From: Nitrospirales bacterium | GTDB taxonomy: Bacteria > Nitrospirota > Nitrospiria > Nitrospirales > UBA8639 | NCBI GenBank assembly: GCA_031315865.1 | Contig: JALDRJ010000002.1 | Span: 1,710,001-1,774,000, forward strand | Direction of reading: 5' to 3' | DNA length: 64,000 nucleotides | Part shown: in pieces, positions 54,110-62,964 of the stretch | How positions within the stretch are numbered: position 1 is the first letter of the stretch | Layout: every line of letters starts with the position of its first letter | Program-made: the position numbers and the translations under genes | Notes under the pieces: model-generated | Seen by the model: the letters and a program-made list of their open reading frames with translations, nothing else | Database searches by the model: none | Told to the model about the DNA's origin: nothing

Positions 54110-54256
54110 ATGAAAACTTGTGAAAAATGCCAAGGTTCGATGGTCATTGAACGAGCCGTAGATCTAGAGGTTGGGCTCAAAATTTTATATTACGCATGTT
54201 TAAATTGTGGTCGACGGGTACAAGCAGAAAAAGAACCCCGGCCCCTGGTTCATTAA
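54110..54256 (+). CDS. Small zinc-ribbon protein
   Basis: The 48-residue protein has two Cys pairs, MKTCEKCQGSM at the start and YYACLNCGRR near the end, forming a likely zinc ribbon with a short hydrophobic strand between. Such small ribbons often bind nucleic acid or partner proteins. AGGAAC lies just before the ATG. An in-frame ATG six codons earlier is an alternative. It is followed 17 bp downstream by another small gene. Confidence 0.75.
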   Translation: MKTCEKCQGSMVIERAVDLEVGLKILYYACLNCGRRVQAEKEPRPLVH

Positions 54257-54273
54257 TAAAAGGGAGGGAAATC

Positions 54274-54534
54274 ATGTCAACAAGCACCAATCAAACTGTA
54301 CGACCACTCAGTCACGACGAGAAGAAAGCGGCAGAAGCCGCCTTTCGAGGGGGGCCATTCAATCCCAAGTGGTCTGAGGCGGCTAGAAAAGTCTATCAAG
54401 GAATTTCTGGTGCCATAGCCAATCGCCCCAGCGAGATTCTTAGTCAGCTAGCGGTACAAACTCAAAATTTGCATCTGGCACCTGCTGTCACGGAAAAGAA
54501 GCCCCGTTCACGCTCAAAGACGAAAATTCAATAA
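54274..54534 (+). CDS. Small protein of unknown function
   Basis: The 86-residue protein has a compact conserved-looking core (LSHDEKKAAEAAFRGGPFNP followed by KWSEAARKVYQGIS) and a basic end (KKPRSRSKTKIQ). There is no signal peptide or membrane segment. GGGAGGG lies 7 nt before the ATG. I do not recognise a function. The close pairing with the zinc-ribbon gene upstream suggests the two are co-transcribed. Confidence 0.75.
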   Translation: MSTSTNQTVRPLSHDEKKAAEAAFRGGPFNPKWSEAARKVYQGISGAIANRPSEILSQLAVQTQNLHLAPAVTEKKPRSRSKTKIQ

Positions 54535-54818
54535 TACGATTCGTGGGGGCAGCCCCATCAGGGGTATGCTCCCTCAATCGATTCCTCTCGGATCATTCTC
54601 ATTATCTCGCCAGGCTGTGTTCTTCCGGTCTTTCCCCTGATTGAAACCTTCTTCTATTTAAAAAACGTCGCCTTCATCTCTGAACAACAGGGATGGGTTC
54701 CATCCATGGGAACGCATTTGGGTTCGCGATCGTGATGAAGATTTCAGGATGGGCACGAACCTGGTACACTTTTGTGAGATAATCAGCATGCCGGCATTTG
54801 CATGTTTCTTGGAGAGAT

Positions 54819-56318
54819 ATGGACATCGCCAGTCTATCGAAAGTCGTCATGGTGCGGAGTTGCGAAGAGGAGGACCCTAAGGGGCATTTTCTTTCACTGT
54901 ATGATCGGCAACGAGCCATTCAGCAAGCAAATGAAAAACTGACATTAGATGAACAGAGTAGAGGGACAAACGCCTTCGATGAGTCCCTTATCGTGGAACG
55001 GGCCTATCGGCTCATGGAAACATTGGAGAGTCGCTATCCGGTTTTTTCGACTGCTCGCGGATTAACGCTCCTACGGATTCCACTTTTCCTGATCCTGACC
55101 CTCGCTCTTGTCGGCGGGTTTTGGACCGACCCAATCGCCCCGAAAGGGCAAATCAATCTCCTACAGTTCCCATTGCTCGTGTTAGTGATTTGGAATGTTG
55201 TCATGTATGCGTGGTCAATCCTCAAGTACGCCGGCCAGACTCTATGGAGCAAGCCGTTAGTGGAGGCGACTGCAGATCGGTTGGCGTCCGTAGGTCTTTG
55301 GGTGTCACGCCTTAAATTGAGTTTCCTGCAGCGGACCAGTCATGAAGAAAAGCAGTGGATTGGCGCATCAGTGGCCAGGTTCTATCGATCGTGGAGCGCC
55401 TTCGTAGGCGAGGGGATGCGTCTGAATGGAACGTCTATGCTGCATTGGGGCGCCGCGGGACTTGCCGTTGGAGTCATTATCGGGTTGTATATTCGAGGGT
55501 TTGCATTCGAATATCGTGCGAGCTGGTCAAGTACGTTTCTCGAAGCCGGACAGGTTCATCATCTATTGGCTTTTATCCTGTTTCCCGCATCGAAGCTTCT
55601 GGGGGTCGATATTCCATCCGTTCAGGCGTTGGCTGCACTCAAAGCGCCAGGAAATGAGAATGCCGCGATATGGATTCATTTGTGGGCCGTGACATGCTTG
55701 ATTTTTATCGTGCTTCCGAGAGTCACGCTGGCCCTGATCACGAAGCAACGTGCCTTGGAACGATTAAATGGGCTTACGCTTCCGTTGGATCAGCCATACT
55801 TTCATCGCATGCTCGCTCAATACAGGGCCGAGAGTATGCGGGTCGAGATATTGCCGTACCAGTGTCAGCCTGATCAAGCCGCTGTCCAATATCTAGAAGA
55901 ATTGAGTTTAGGGATGTTTGGAGATCACGCGTATGTTCAGACGAGAGCGCCTCTTGCATACGGAGAGACTGATATTGCAATGCAAGCCCCAGGTCGCGAG
56001 GCACTTCGTGTGTTCATCATCTTTGATGTGGCTACGACACCGGAAAAGGAAGTCCATGGTGAATTTCTTCAACATCTTCAAGGTCAAGTCGAACGTTGGA
56101 CAGCTGGCGCATCGCTGTTGGTCTTTCTTCAAGAAGAGTCTTACCGGTCCAGAGTCGATCCCATACGATTACATGGACGCTCCCAAACTTGGCGACGATT
56201 CCTGAATGGGTATGGCCTAGAGCCGATTTTTTTGGGTCAAACCGGTGAGAGAGACGATGACTTGCCTCAGCAAGCGGCGGCGAAGCTATGGTCCGGGCGT
56301 TCCCAAGAGGTCCTGTGA
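54819..56318 (+). CDS. DUF2868 membrane protein
   Basis: The 499-residue protein has membrane helices at about residues 85-105, 115-140, 215-235 and 285-305 and a soluble C-terminal half (about 330-499). The order of segments, RAYRLMETLESRYPVFSTAR followed by GLTLLR, and the companion GTPase gene downstream identify the DUF2868/DUF3482 pair. Function of the pair is not established. The start at 54819 follows GGAGAGAT. Its stop overlaps the probable GTG start of the GTPase gene in GTGA, so the two are translationally coupled and probably form a complex. Confidence 0.85.
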   Translation: MDIASLSKVVMVRSCEEEDPKGHFLSLYDRQRAIQQANEKLTLDEQSRGTNAFDESLIVERAYRLMETLESRYPVFSTARGLTLLRIPLFLILTLALVGGFWTDPIAPKGQINLLQFPLLVLVIWNVVMYAWSILKYAGQTLWSKPLVEATADRLASVGLWVSRLKLSFLQRTSHEEKQWIGASVARFYRSWSAFVGEGMRLNGTSMLHWGAAGLAVGVIIGLYIRGFAFEYRASWSSTFLEAGQVHHLLAFILFPASKLLGVDIPSVQALAALKAPGNENAAIWIHLWAVTCLIFIVLPRVTLALITKQRALERLNGLTLPLDQPYFHRMLAQYRAESMRVEILPYQCQPDQAAVQYLEELSLGMFGDHAYVQTRAPLAYGETDIAMQAPGREALRVFIIFDVATTPEKEVHGEFLQHLQGQVERWTAGASLLVFLQEESYRSRVDPIRLHGRSQTWRRFLNGYGLEPIFLGQTGERDDDLPQQAAAKLWSGRSQEVL

Positions 56319-57781
56319 GCCAAGATATCTCCAGACGAATCACCGTTTCCATCACCTCCCATACGAATATTGGCAAGACCACGCTGATCCGGACTCTGCT
56401 TCGCCGTGATGTGGGAAAAGTGTTGGATCAAGCTCATGTCACAGATCAGAACGAGCAGTTTACGTGGTTGGAATCGGATGAGGGAGATCGGCTGGATATC
56501 TGGGATACTCCAGGGTTTGGGAATTCCGTCCAACTCCTGAAATTATTACAGAAGCAGGATCATCCCATCGGATGGATGATTGCCCATGTTTGGGACCGTT
56601 TTAAAGATCGACCCTTATGGTGTAGTCAGCAGGCGCTCAAGAATGTTCGTGATGAGGCTGATGTCGTGCTGTATCTCGTCAATGCCTCAGAACCGCCTAT
56701 GCTGGCAGGTGGGTATATTCATCCAGAAATGCAACTTCTTGATTGGTTGCGGAAGCCGGTGTTGGTGACGTTAAATCAAATCGGTCGAGAAGATGGAGAT
56801 TCTGAACGAAAAGAACGCGAGCGTCAGTGGTTTGATTTATTCAAGCAGTATTCCGTGGTTCAGGGAGTCATCAGCTTGGACAGTTTTTCAAGGTGTTGGG
56901 TTCTTGAAGGGGTGTTGTTGGAAGATATTCAACGGCTGCTCCCCGCACACGTGCACGCAACCATGACACGATTAACGGATAGCTGGAGAGCTAGCAATAT
57001 CAAAGTGTTCAAGAAGACGATGAACCGAATCGCACATGTCGTTGCCAGAGCGGTTTGTGATGGAGAAGATGTGACCGGAACAGGAGCGGGCCGCAAGGCA
57101 GGCGTCACGCGTGCGGTCCAAGAACTGAATCGTCGACTCGACCACGATACTCGTCTTGCGATGCAGGATTTGATCGAGTGGCATGGATTGGAAGGCGACG
57201 CGGCCCTGAAAATTCACACGCAATTACACGATTTGACCGTTCCCATTGAGTCTTCCGTCATGGAAGAAACGTTAGGTCGCGCAGCCATAGGAGGGTTTGG
57301 TGGAGCGGCGGCCGGAACAGCCGCGGGGGCGGCGATTGACGCGACGACGGGCGGGATGTCGCTCGGGCTTTTTGCGTTGACGGGCGCATTTCTTGGAGCG
57401 TTGGGATTGGCGGCCTGGGGCAAAGAAGCCGAAGCGGAAGAGACGTTGACGATCAAATGGGTCCCGAAGTTCCTTGATGGTCTTACGCAGGATCTGCTCT
57501 TACGTTACTTGGCCGTCGCACATTTTGGGCGGGGCCGTGGTGAATTTCGTGTCGATCATGATGTTTCGGCGCTTTGGAAAAGGGCCATAAGCAACGTCTA
57601 TATACCCTACGAAGGAGAGTTTCGGGAAATTTGGAAAGCAGGTGATTCGCACGATCCTCGAAATGTTCACGATGTCACGGCAGAGGTTTCAACACGTCTC
57701 ATCAAGATTGCTCGCCAGGTTCTGATCGGATTGTATCCGATCAGTGAGAAAATAAGCCTGCGAGACCAAGATGACCCGTGA
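56315..57781 (+). CDS. DUF3482-type GTPase
   Basis: The protein of about 488 residues starts with a GTPase domain: P-loop TSHTNIGKTTL (Gly20-Lys21-Thr22), DTPGFGN (G3) and a modified G4 motif LNQIGRE in place of NKxD. The C-terminal half has a glycine-rich hydrophobic pair (IGGFGGAAAGTAAGAAID and LGLFALTGAFLGALGLAAWG) that may dip into the membrane. The modified G1 and G4 make nucleotide specificity uncertain. The GTG at 56315 overlaps the preceding stop and is the likely start, though an in-frame ATG at 56288 also exists. It is always to be read with its DUF2868 partner. Confidence 0.85.
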   Translation: MSQDISRRITVSITSHTNIGKTTLIRTLLRRDVGKVLDQAHVTDQNEQFTWLESDEGDRLDIWDTPGFGNSVQLLKLLQKQDHPIGWMIAHVWDRFKDRPLWCSQQALKNVRDEADVVLYLVNASEPPMLAGGYIHPEMQLLDWLRKPVLVTLNQIGREDGDSERKERERQWFDLFKQYSVVQGVISLDSFSRCWVLEGVLLEDIQRLLPAHVHATMTRLTDSWRASNIKVFKKTMNRIAHVVARAVCDGEDVTGTGAGRKAGVTRAVQELNRRLDHDTRLAMQDLIEWHGLEGDAALKIHTQLHDLTVPIESSVMEETLGRAAIGGFGGAAAGTAAGAAIDATTGGMSLGLFALTGAFLGALGLAAWGKEAEAEETLTIKWVPKFLDGLTQDLLLRYLAVAHFGRGRGEFRVDHDVSALWKRAISNVYIPYEGEFREIWKAGDSHDPRNVHDVTAEVSTRLIKIARQVLIGLYPISEKISLRDQDDP

Positions 57782-57803
57782 TGTCCTGTTCAGCTGTCTC
57801 GTT

Positions 57804-58181
57804 TTAGTTGGTAGCTTGTTCAGACAATATCGGTGAGATGTCTGCCGGTGAGTAGGTCGGGGGTTTTACCCATTTGCCATCTTCCCGTTTGTGTCCTCCG
57901 ACCTTACTCATATTGGAGCGGTGGACTTCGTTGAAGACCGGTTCCATGTCGATGCCGCATGATACGGCGGTCCCATAGACCACATAGAGTAAGTCCGCGA
58001 GCTCCTTGGCGATATTCGGAAGGTTTTGAGTCTGCATCGCCTCTTGAAGTTCGTCAAATTCTTCCTGGATAAGCCGGACTCGAAGTTGCTGAATTGATGC
58101 ATCTGGAGGTGTCGGTTGGGACGCGACTTGAATCTCGAATTGTTCATGAAAAGCCAGCACCATTTGTTGCGCATTATTCAA
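57804..58181 (-). CDS. MazG-like nucleotide pyrophosphohydrolase
   Basis: The 125-residue protein is an all-alpha NTP-PPase of the MazG/PRA-PH group. The Mg-binding acids lie in LIQEEFDELQEAM and KELADLLYVVYGTAVSCGID, and a VHRSNMSKVGG stretch follows, typical of the group. It likely hydrolyses a non-standard or excess nucleoside triphosphate to the monophosphate. It is convergent with the DUF3482 gene (22-bp gap) and sits 23 bp downstream of the glycerate kinase gene on the same strand, so both may be in one transcript. Confidence 0.88.
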   Translation of the reverse strand: MNNAQQMVLAFHEQFEIQVASQPTPPDASIQQLRVRLIQEEFDELQEAMQTQNLPNIAKELADLLYVVYGTAVSCGIDMEPVFNEVHRSNMSKVGGHKREDGKWVKPPTYSPADISPILSEQATN

Positions 58182-58204
58182 TGGATGAGTGTCCTTCGCA
58201 AGTT

Positions 58205-59542
58205 TCAGAATGTTAATAAAATATAGATGTCATTCACGTTCGTGCCGGTCGGCCCTGTCTTGATATGTGCCCCAACGTCTTGAAAAAATCGATAACTGTC
58301 ATGTGCGTTCAAGGCTCTTTGTGGATCGATCCCCTTCAATCGCGCACGTCTGACCGTGTCCCCGCTCACGACCGCTCCTGCGGCATCTGTCGGCCCATCC
58401 GAGCCATCCGTCCCTAACCCTGCCATAATCACGTTCGGGAGTCCAGCCAGACCGATGGCCGCTGCGAGCACGCATTCTTGAACGCGACCGCCCTGGCCGG
58501 ATTTTTTGATCCTCACAGTGGGCTCTCCTCCCCAGATAAAACACATAGGCCGGCGAGTTCCTGTGTTCCGAAGAACGATCTTTTTTGCAAGAACCGCCAT
58601 CGACTGCCCTAATTCTTTGGCTTCGCCTTGAAACATGGTCTCTTGGATAACTGGACGAAATCCCAGGTGTTTCGCCGTTTTCTTGATTTGCTGGATGACT
58701 GATTGATTGTTTCCGATGACGATGTTCTGTACTCGTTGCAGTCGAGGGTCTCCGGGTTTGGGCGTTTCAGGAACCGTTCCTCGAATACCCTGTTTGATAT
58801 GTTGCTGCACGCGTGCGGGAACCACATGCCATATGTTGTACTGTTCCAAGACTCGTCGAGCCTGTTGATGGGTCGTCGGGTCTGGAGCTGTTGGGCCTGA
58901 TCCTATTGTGGCAATATCATCTCCGGCCACATCAGAGAGGATGAGGCTAATAACGGTCGAGGAGGTGGAGGCCGCGAGTTGTCCGCCTTTGACGGCTGAC
59001 AGGTGTTTTCTCACAACATTCATTTCTTGGATACTGGCCCCGCTCCGAAGGAGTAATTCCGTGGTGCGTTGTTTGTCGCTGAGGGTGAGTCCTGGCGCTG
59101 GCGCGGCTATCAGGCTTGAAGTTCCTCCTGAGATCAGCGCGATGAGTAAATCGTGATGGGTGAGGGTGCCGAGAAGTCGTTGTACAGCCTTGGCTGCTTT
59201 TAGGCTTCTGTTATCCGGAGTAGGATGTCCCGCTTGGAACCCCTCGATGTTTAGAGGCATGGACTGAGGAAAATCTTTGACGACGAGAAGTCCGCTCGTC
59301 AATCGATTCCCTAAAAGCTGTTCTAAGGCATGAACCATCGGTACTGAGGCTTTGCCCATACCGACACAGACAATTCTGTTGTACGAGCGGAGCTGATAGG
59401 TACGTTTGGCGACCCGCAGGGTCTCGCCTCGGCGTTTGCAATACCGGCCAATGGCGATATCTGGCTGAGCTGCGGCCAAGCCTGCATTGAAGAGTCGAGT
59501 GACTATGGACTTGTGTGAGCGGTTTGGAAAGTAAATCCTCAT
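58205..59542 (-). CDS. Glycerate 2-kinase (GckA/TtuD, MOFRL family)
   Basis: The 445-residue protein phosphorylates D-glycerate, probably to 2-phosphoglycerate. The N-terminal domain has VCVGMGKASVPM, AGHPTPDNRSL, LISGGTSSLIAAP, MNVVRKHLSAVKGG and LSDVAGDDIATIGSGPTAPD. The C-terminal MOFRL domain has FIWGGEPTV, GQGGRVQECVLAAA and GTDGSDGPTDAAGA, ending with TGTNVNDIYILL. All key segments are present. It would return glycerate from photorespiratory-type or serine metabolism to glycolysis. It is divergent from the uracil-DNA glycosylase gene (56-bp gap). Confidence 0.93.
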   Translation of the reverse strand: MRIYFPNRSHKSIVTRLFNAGLAAAQPDIAIGRYCKRRGETLRVAKRTYQLRSYNRIVCVGMGKASVPMVHALEQLLGNRLTSGLLVVKDFPQSMPLNIEGFQAGHPTPDNRSLKAAKAVQRLLGTLTHHDLLIALISGGTSSLIAAPAPGLTLSDKQRTTELLLRSGASIQEMNVVRKHLSAVKGGQLAASTSSTVISLILSDVAGDDIATIGSGPTAPDPTTHQQARRVLEQYNIWHVVPARVQQHIKQGIRGTVPETPKPGDPRLQRVQNIVIGNNQSVIQQIKKTAKHLGFRPVIQETMFQGEAKELGQSMAVLAKKIVLRNTGTRRPMCFIWGGEPTVRIKKSGQGGRVQECVLAAAIGLAGLPNVIMAGLGTDGSDGPTDAAGAVVSGDTVRRARLKGIDPQRALNAHDSYRFFQDVGAHIKTGPTGTNVNDIYILLTF

Positions 59543-59598
59543 GAATCACTCGTGATTTTGTATGGGTATGGACGCTCTCTCTATGATACTATCCGGGC

Positions 59599-60288
59599 AT
59601 GCAGGCCCTGAAAGTTGTACAACAAACAGTGTCGGATTGCACCCTGTGTCCGAGGTTGACCCAATATCGTCGAGAGATCGCACGAGTCAAAGTGAAGCGA
59701 TTTCTCGATTGGGACTATTGGGGAAGGCCGATTCCCGGGTTCGGCGATCCAAAGGCCAGACTGTTCGTCGTGGGGTTGGCTCCTGCCGCTCATGGAGGAA
59801 ATCGTACGGGTCGGGTCTTCACGGGAGACAGGAGCGGGGATTGGTTGTATGCAGCCTTGCATAGATACCATTTTGCGAATCAACCAGATTCAACGCATGT
59901 CAAAGACGGGATGAAACTCACGGACTGTTATATCGCGGCCGCTGTCCGCTGCGCTCCGCCCGCCAATAAACCTCTGAAAGAAGAATTTGATGCCTGCCGT
60001 CCTTACCTTGCCGACGAAATGCGTTTACTCAGACGAGTGGAAGTCGTCATTGCGCTCGGTAAAATTGCGTTTGATGAATACCTCAAAACGTGTCAGTCCC
60101 TTGGGCATGTCATCCCTTCGCCCAAGCCAAAGTTCGGCCATAGTGTGGTCTGCGCATTGCCAGGGCACGTGACCCTCATTGGATCGTATCACCCGAGTCA
60201 ACAGAATACGTTCACTGGAAAGTTGACGAAACCCATGTTTCACGCGGTCTTTAAACAGGCAAGATCGATATTGTCCAGGACGGCGTAA
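59599..60288 (+). CDS. Uracil-DNA glycosylase, family 5 (UdgB type)
   Basis: The 229-residue enzyme removes uracil and related damaged bases from DNA. It has an N-terminal iron-sulfur Cys pair (SDCTLCPRLTQ, Cys14 and Cys17) with further Cys in EFDACRPYL and VVCALPGH, the active-site segment VGLAPAAHGGNRTGRVFTGD, which has no acidic residue in the GLAPAxHG motif and so is family 5 rather than family 4, and the C-terminal SYHPSQQNTFTGKL loop. The start at 59599 gives the usual N-terminus of the family. Confidence 0.92.
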   Translation: MQALKVVQQTVSDCTLCPRLTQYRREIARVKVKRFLDWDYWGRPIPGFGDPKARLFVVGLAPAAHGGNRTGRVFTGDRSGDWLYAALHRYHFANQPDSTHVKDGMKLTDCYIAAAVRCAPPANKPLKEEFDACRPYLADEMRLLRRVEVVIALGKIAFDEYLKTCQSLGHVIPSPKPKFGHSVVCALPGHVTLIGSYHPSQQNTFTGKLTKPMFHAVFKQARSILSRTA

Positions 60289-60532
60289 CACGCAGGATGG
60301 TCACGCGAACCGTTCTTCCCGGCGGGTGTATGATCATGTGGTGCTCATTCATGTAGACGACAAAGGCGCGGGACCATCATTTGACGGAACTTTGTCGGAG
60401 GGATAAAATTTTGGTGTGGATACGTCAGGCGAATTTTGATGATTGGCGTGTTGCCGACCGGGGACAGCAAGCGCATCAATTTTTGTCATGTTCGCGACAG
60501 GATCGAATGGACTTTGGTGGAAGGAGTGGATC

Positions 60533-60844
60533 GTGGTAAAACGATTGATCGGGGTCATATTCATTGGCACGTTGCTCTCGGCCTGTGGAGGCAATCCTTA
60601 CCTTGAAGCGTCGTTAAATCCCGCCGAATTTGAAGGAAAAGATAAGGCGTGGTTTGAAGAAAACTGGGGAAAACCCAATGCCAAGACTCAACGGTTTTTC
60701 GGAGGAGAGTCGTGGCTCTATTATCGGATTGCTGGAGGAGAAAAGCATTTTCCATTTTTCAACTTTTCTCCCAATACCTGTGAAATTACTCTTGACTTCG
60801 ACGGGGAAGATAAGTTGGACTCCTATGACTATTCAGACTGTTAA
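60533..60844 (+). CDS. Small lipoprotein of unknown function
   Basis: The 103-residue protein has a lipoprotein signal (IGVIFIGTLLSACGG, lipid Cys) and a short domain with AWFEENWGKPNAKTQRFFGG, ESWLYYRIAGG, a Phe-rich stretch and CEITLDFDGEDKLDSYDY. The last pattern (strand, acidic turn, strand) resembles the SmpA/OmlA (BamE-like) fold, but the match is only visual. It begins with GTG behind AAGGAG (7 nt), which suits the signal peptide. An open upstream extension has no signal features. Confidence 0.75.
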   Translation: MVKRLIGVIFIGTLLSACGGNPYLEASLNPAEFEGKDKAWFEENWGKPNAKTQRFFGGESWLYYRIAGGEKHFPFFNFSPNTCEITLDFDGEDKLDSYDYSDC

Positions 60845-60942
60845 ATTTTCTTTTGCTCGGAAACGACCTGCCGTTTTGACCCGGTCTGGTCTTGGTCTTA
60901 CAAAAAAGAGCCTTTCCATTGTCGAGTGATAACCGATCTGGC

Positions 60943-61740
60943 ATGGAGCCCCGTGTGAGACGATTGGTTCACAAAGTTTCCTCACCCCAGCAACTCTTCC
61001 CGATTGCCGCACAGACATTCTCTGATATCACGAAGGAAGCGATTGCTCGATCCGGCCGCATGATTGTCGCCTTGGCTGGAGGATCGACTCCCAGGGCGCT
61101 CTATGAACTCATGGCCAACGAGCCCTACCGCTTGATGATCGATTGGAAAAACCTGTTCATCTTTTGGGGTGATGAGCGGCATGTGCCTCCAGATCATCAG
61201 GATAGCAATTACCGAATGGCGCATGATTCGTTGTTATCGAAAGTTCCGGTGGTTCCTGATCGAGTGCATCGCATGCATGGTGAGTTGGAGGACGCTGGAG
61301 AGGCTGCAGAGCGGTATGAGCAGGTCTTGCGAGAAGTGTGCTCCGGGTCGGAGAAAGAGGTTCCGCGTTTCGACCTTATCCTGTTAGGCATGGGGCCCGA
61401 TGGGCACACGGCTTCTCTCTTTCCAGGCACGGAGGCTGTCCATGAATCTTCCCGTTGGGTTGTCGCTCCATGGGTGGAAAAATTTCAGACTTCTCGCGTG
61501 ACGATGACCCCTGTCGTGCTGAATCACGCTCGCCACATTCTGTTCTTAGTAAGTGGAAAGGACAAGGCTCCCGCGCTAGAAGCTGTCCTGGAAGGACCAT
61601 CGTTACCGGATGAGTATCCGTCTCAAGTCATTGCTCCCAAATCTGGAGGTGTGACGTGGTTAGTCGATGAGAACGCGGCGAGTCTTCTGAAAACGACCGT
61701 GTTTCATGCTTATGAACCCGTGGATTATCGTGATGAATAA
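60943..61740 (+). CDS. pgl: 6-phosphogluconolactonase
   Basis: The enzyme hydrolyses 6-phosphogluconolactone in the oxidative pentose phosphate pathway. The protein of 265 residues has VALAGGSTPRALYELM, FWGDERHVPPDHQDSNYRM, LILLGMGPDGHTASLFPGT and ILFLVSGKDKAPAL, all signature segments of the DevB/Pgl family. ATG at 60943 is chosen as the first ATG, though no strong ribosome site was seen and in-frame TTG codons upstream (60892, 60919) could serve. The zwf and gnd genes are not nearby. Its end overlaps the start of the next gene by a few codons. Confidence 0.93.
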   Translation: MEPRVRRLVHKVSSPQQLFPIAAQTFSDITKEAIARSGRMIVALAGGSTPRALYELMANEPYRLMIDWKNLFIFWGDERHVPPDHQDSNYRMAHDSLLSKVPVVPDRVHRMHGELEDAGEAAERYEQVLREVCSGSEKEVPRFDLILLGMGPDGHTASLFPGTEAVHESSRWVVAPWVEKFQTSRVTMTPVVLNHARHILFLVSGKDKAPALEAVLEGPSLPDEYPSQVIAPKSGGVTWLVDENAASLLKTTVFHAYEPVDYRDE

Positions 61741-62131
61741 TACGACGAAAGCACCGACGCCATTCATTCAGGCCCTACACCATACGTCGGTGACATGTGT
61801 GACGTTAAATTGTCCTGGAGCCGTGACGGTTGTTGATCTCTCTCATCGTGATGATCGTGTGAAGACGTTCAGCTTTCACTGTGATCACTGTAGCTGGAGT
61901 GAAGAAATTTCCGGTGATGTGCAGGTTGACCCTCCTTGGGATGAAGCGGCACTGATTGAAATTATCGAAGAACACCTTCTGCATCTCGAACCGGTTTGTC
62001 CGCACGATCAGGCTCCTGTCCACTTTCAATCTCTTCCGAATCCCCGCCGACAAGCTCGATATCGAATCTCCTGCCAGTATTGTGGCCGGCAAGCTGAACT
62101 TGAATGGCCTCCAGCCGAAGCCAAGTGGTAA
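61733..62131 (+). CDS. Small Cys-rich (zinc-ribbon-like) protein of unknown function
   Basis: The protein of 132 residues has three groups of Cys/His: VTCVTLNC near the start, FSFHCDHCSWSEE in the middle and ISCQYCGRQ near the end, with LEPVCPHDQ between. This points to two metal-binding ribbons. There is no signal peptide. It overlaps the end of the pgl gene in another frame, so translation is probably coupled. I do not recognise its function. Confidence 0.65.
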   Translation: MNNTTKAPTPFIQALHHTSVTCVTLNCPGAVTVVDLSHRDDRVKTFSFHCDHCSWSEEISGDVQVDPPWDEAALIEIIEEHLLHLEPVCPHDQAPVHFQSLPNPRRQARYRISCQYCGRQAELEWPPAEAKW

Positions 62132-62160
62132 TTTGGCTATGCCTCGTCAATTCCTCGACA

Positions 62161-62922
62161 ATGAAAAAGATCAAAAAGAAGAAGACAAGCAAGTCCCGAA
62201 TCTCGCCGGCCTATGTCATCGGATTTACCCATGGAGACCCACCGCCCCCTGGCTATCTTGCCGCCTGGTTTGATCAGCAGTATGGCGGCCCGTTGAAGAT
62301 CCAGTTTCTTTCGCAAACCGGACATGCAAATTTCGAAGCCATGCATACGCACTGGCGCGCGCGAATCAACATGAATCTTGATGCAAGCGCGAGTCAGATC
62401 TGGCGGGAGCAACTTCATTGGCAGCATTCATCCATCGCAGAAGTCTTTTCGGGTGCGAATGGAGGCCAGTCCAAACTCGATAGCGTGTTACATGTGGCGC
62501 GTCTTGCTCGAGGTTTGACATTACTGACCGAAGGGACTGCGTACGATGTTGCGGCGAGAATCTACTGCAACCCGTCCGATTGGCAGGATCAGCCGTTGAC
62601 CGGATTTTCTCTCCTTGATCATGTTCAGATCGGACAGACAGAGAAACTCCAGGAGGGCCAGGTCTGGTTTTATACTCAGGGGTTGAGTAAGTTTGGTCTT
62701 GATGAACTGGAATGTCTTCGTCCTGTCGGACTTTCAGAAAATGGCGTAAAAGAGATGTTAGAGGAAAGTGCCGAATATATTGTCCACCAAGGAAATGTCC
62801 CAAAGATAGGGGCGGAAATCACACTGCCATTTCAGGGGCAGGTCGTGAAAATCGTCCGTCATCGAACCGATCAGTCATTCGGCAGGCCAATAGCGTTTCG
62901 TGAAATACGATGGTCTTCGTGA
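62161..62922 (+). CDS. Uncharacterised protein with DUF4261-like C-terminal pattern
   Basis: The protein of 253 residues begins with a basic run (MKKIKKKKTSKSR) and then a globular domain, with YVIGFTHGDPPPPGYLAAWF, LDSVLHVARLARGLTLLTEG and TQGLSKFGLDELECLRP. The last segment resembles the C-terminal part of DUF4261 proteins, but the match is by eye. No membrane or catalytic motif is visible. The start is uncertain: no ribosome site was found, and an open extension reaches 62104. It lies 29 bp after the Cys-rich gene in the same direction. Confidence 0.6.
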   Translation: MKKIKKKKTSKSRISPAYVIGFTHGDPPPPGYLAAWFDQQYGGPLKIQFLSQTGHANFEAMHTHWRARINMNLDASASQIWREQLHWQHSSIAEVFSGANGGQSKLDSVLHVARLARGLTLLTEGTAYDVAARIYCNPSDWQDQPLTGFSLLDHVQIGQTEKLQEGQVWFYTQGLSKFGLDELECLRPVGLSENGVKEMLEESAEYIVHQGNVPKIGAEITLPFQGQVVKIVRHRTDQSFGRPIAFREIRWSS

Positions 62923-62964
62923 TTTGAGGTCTCTCAGAAACGATCCGGATGTTCTAAGTGGAAA

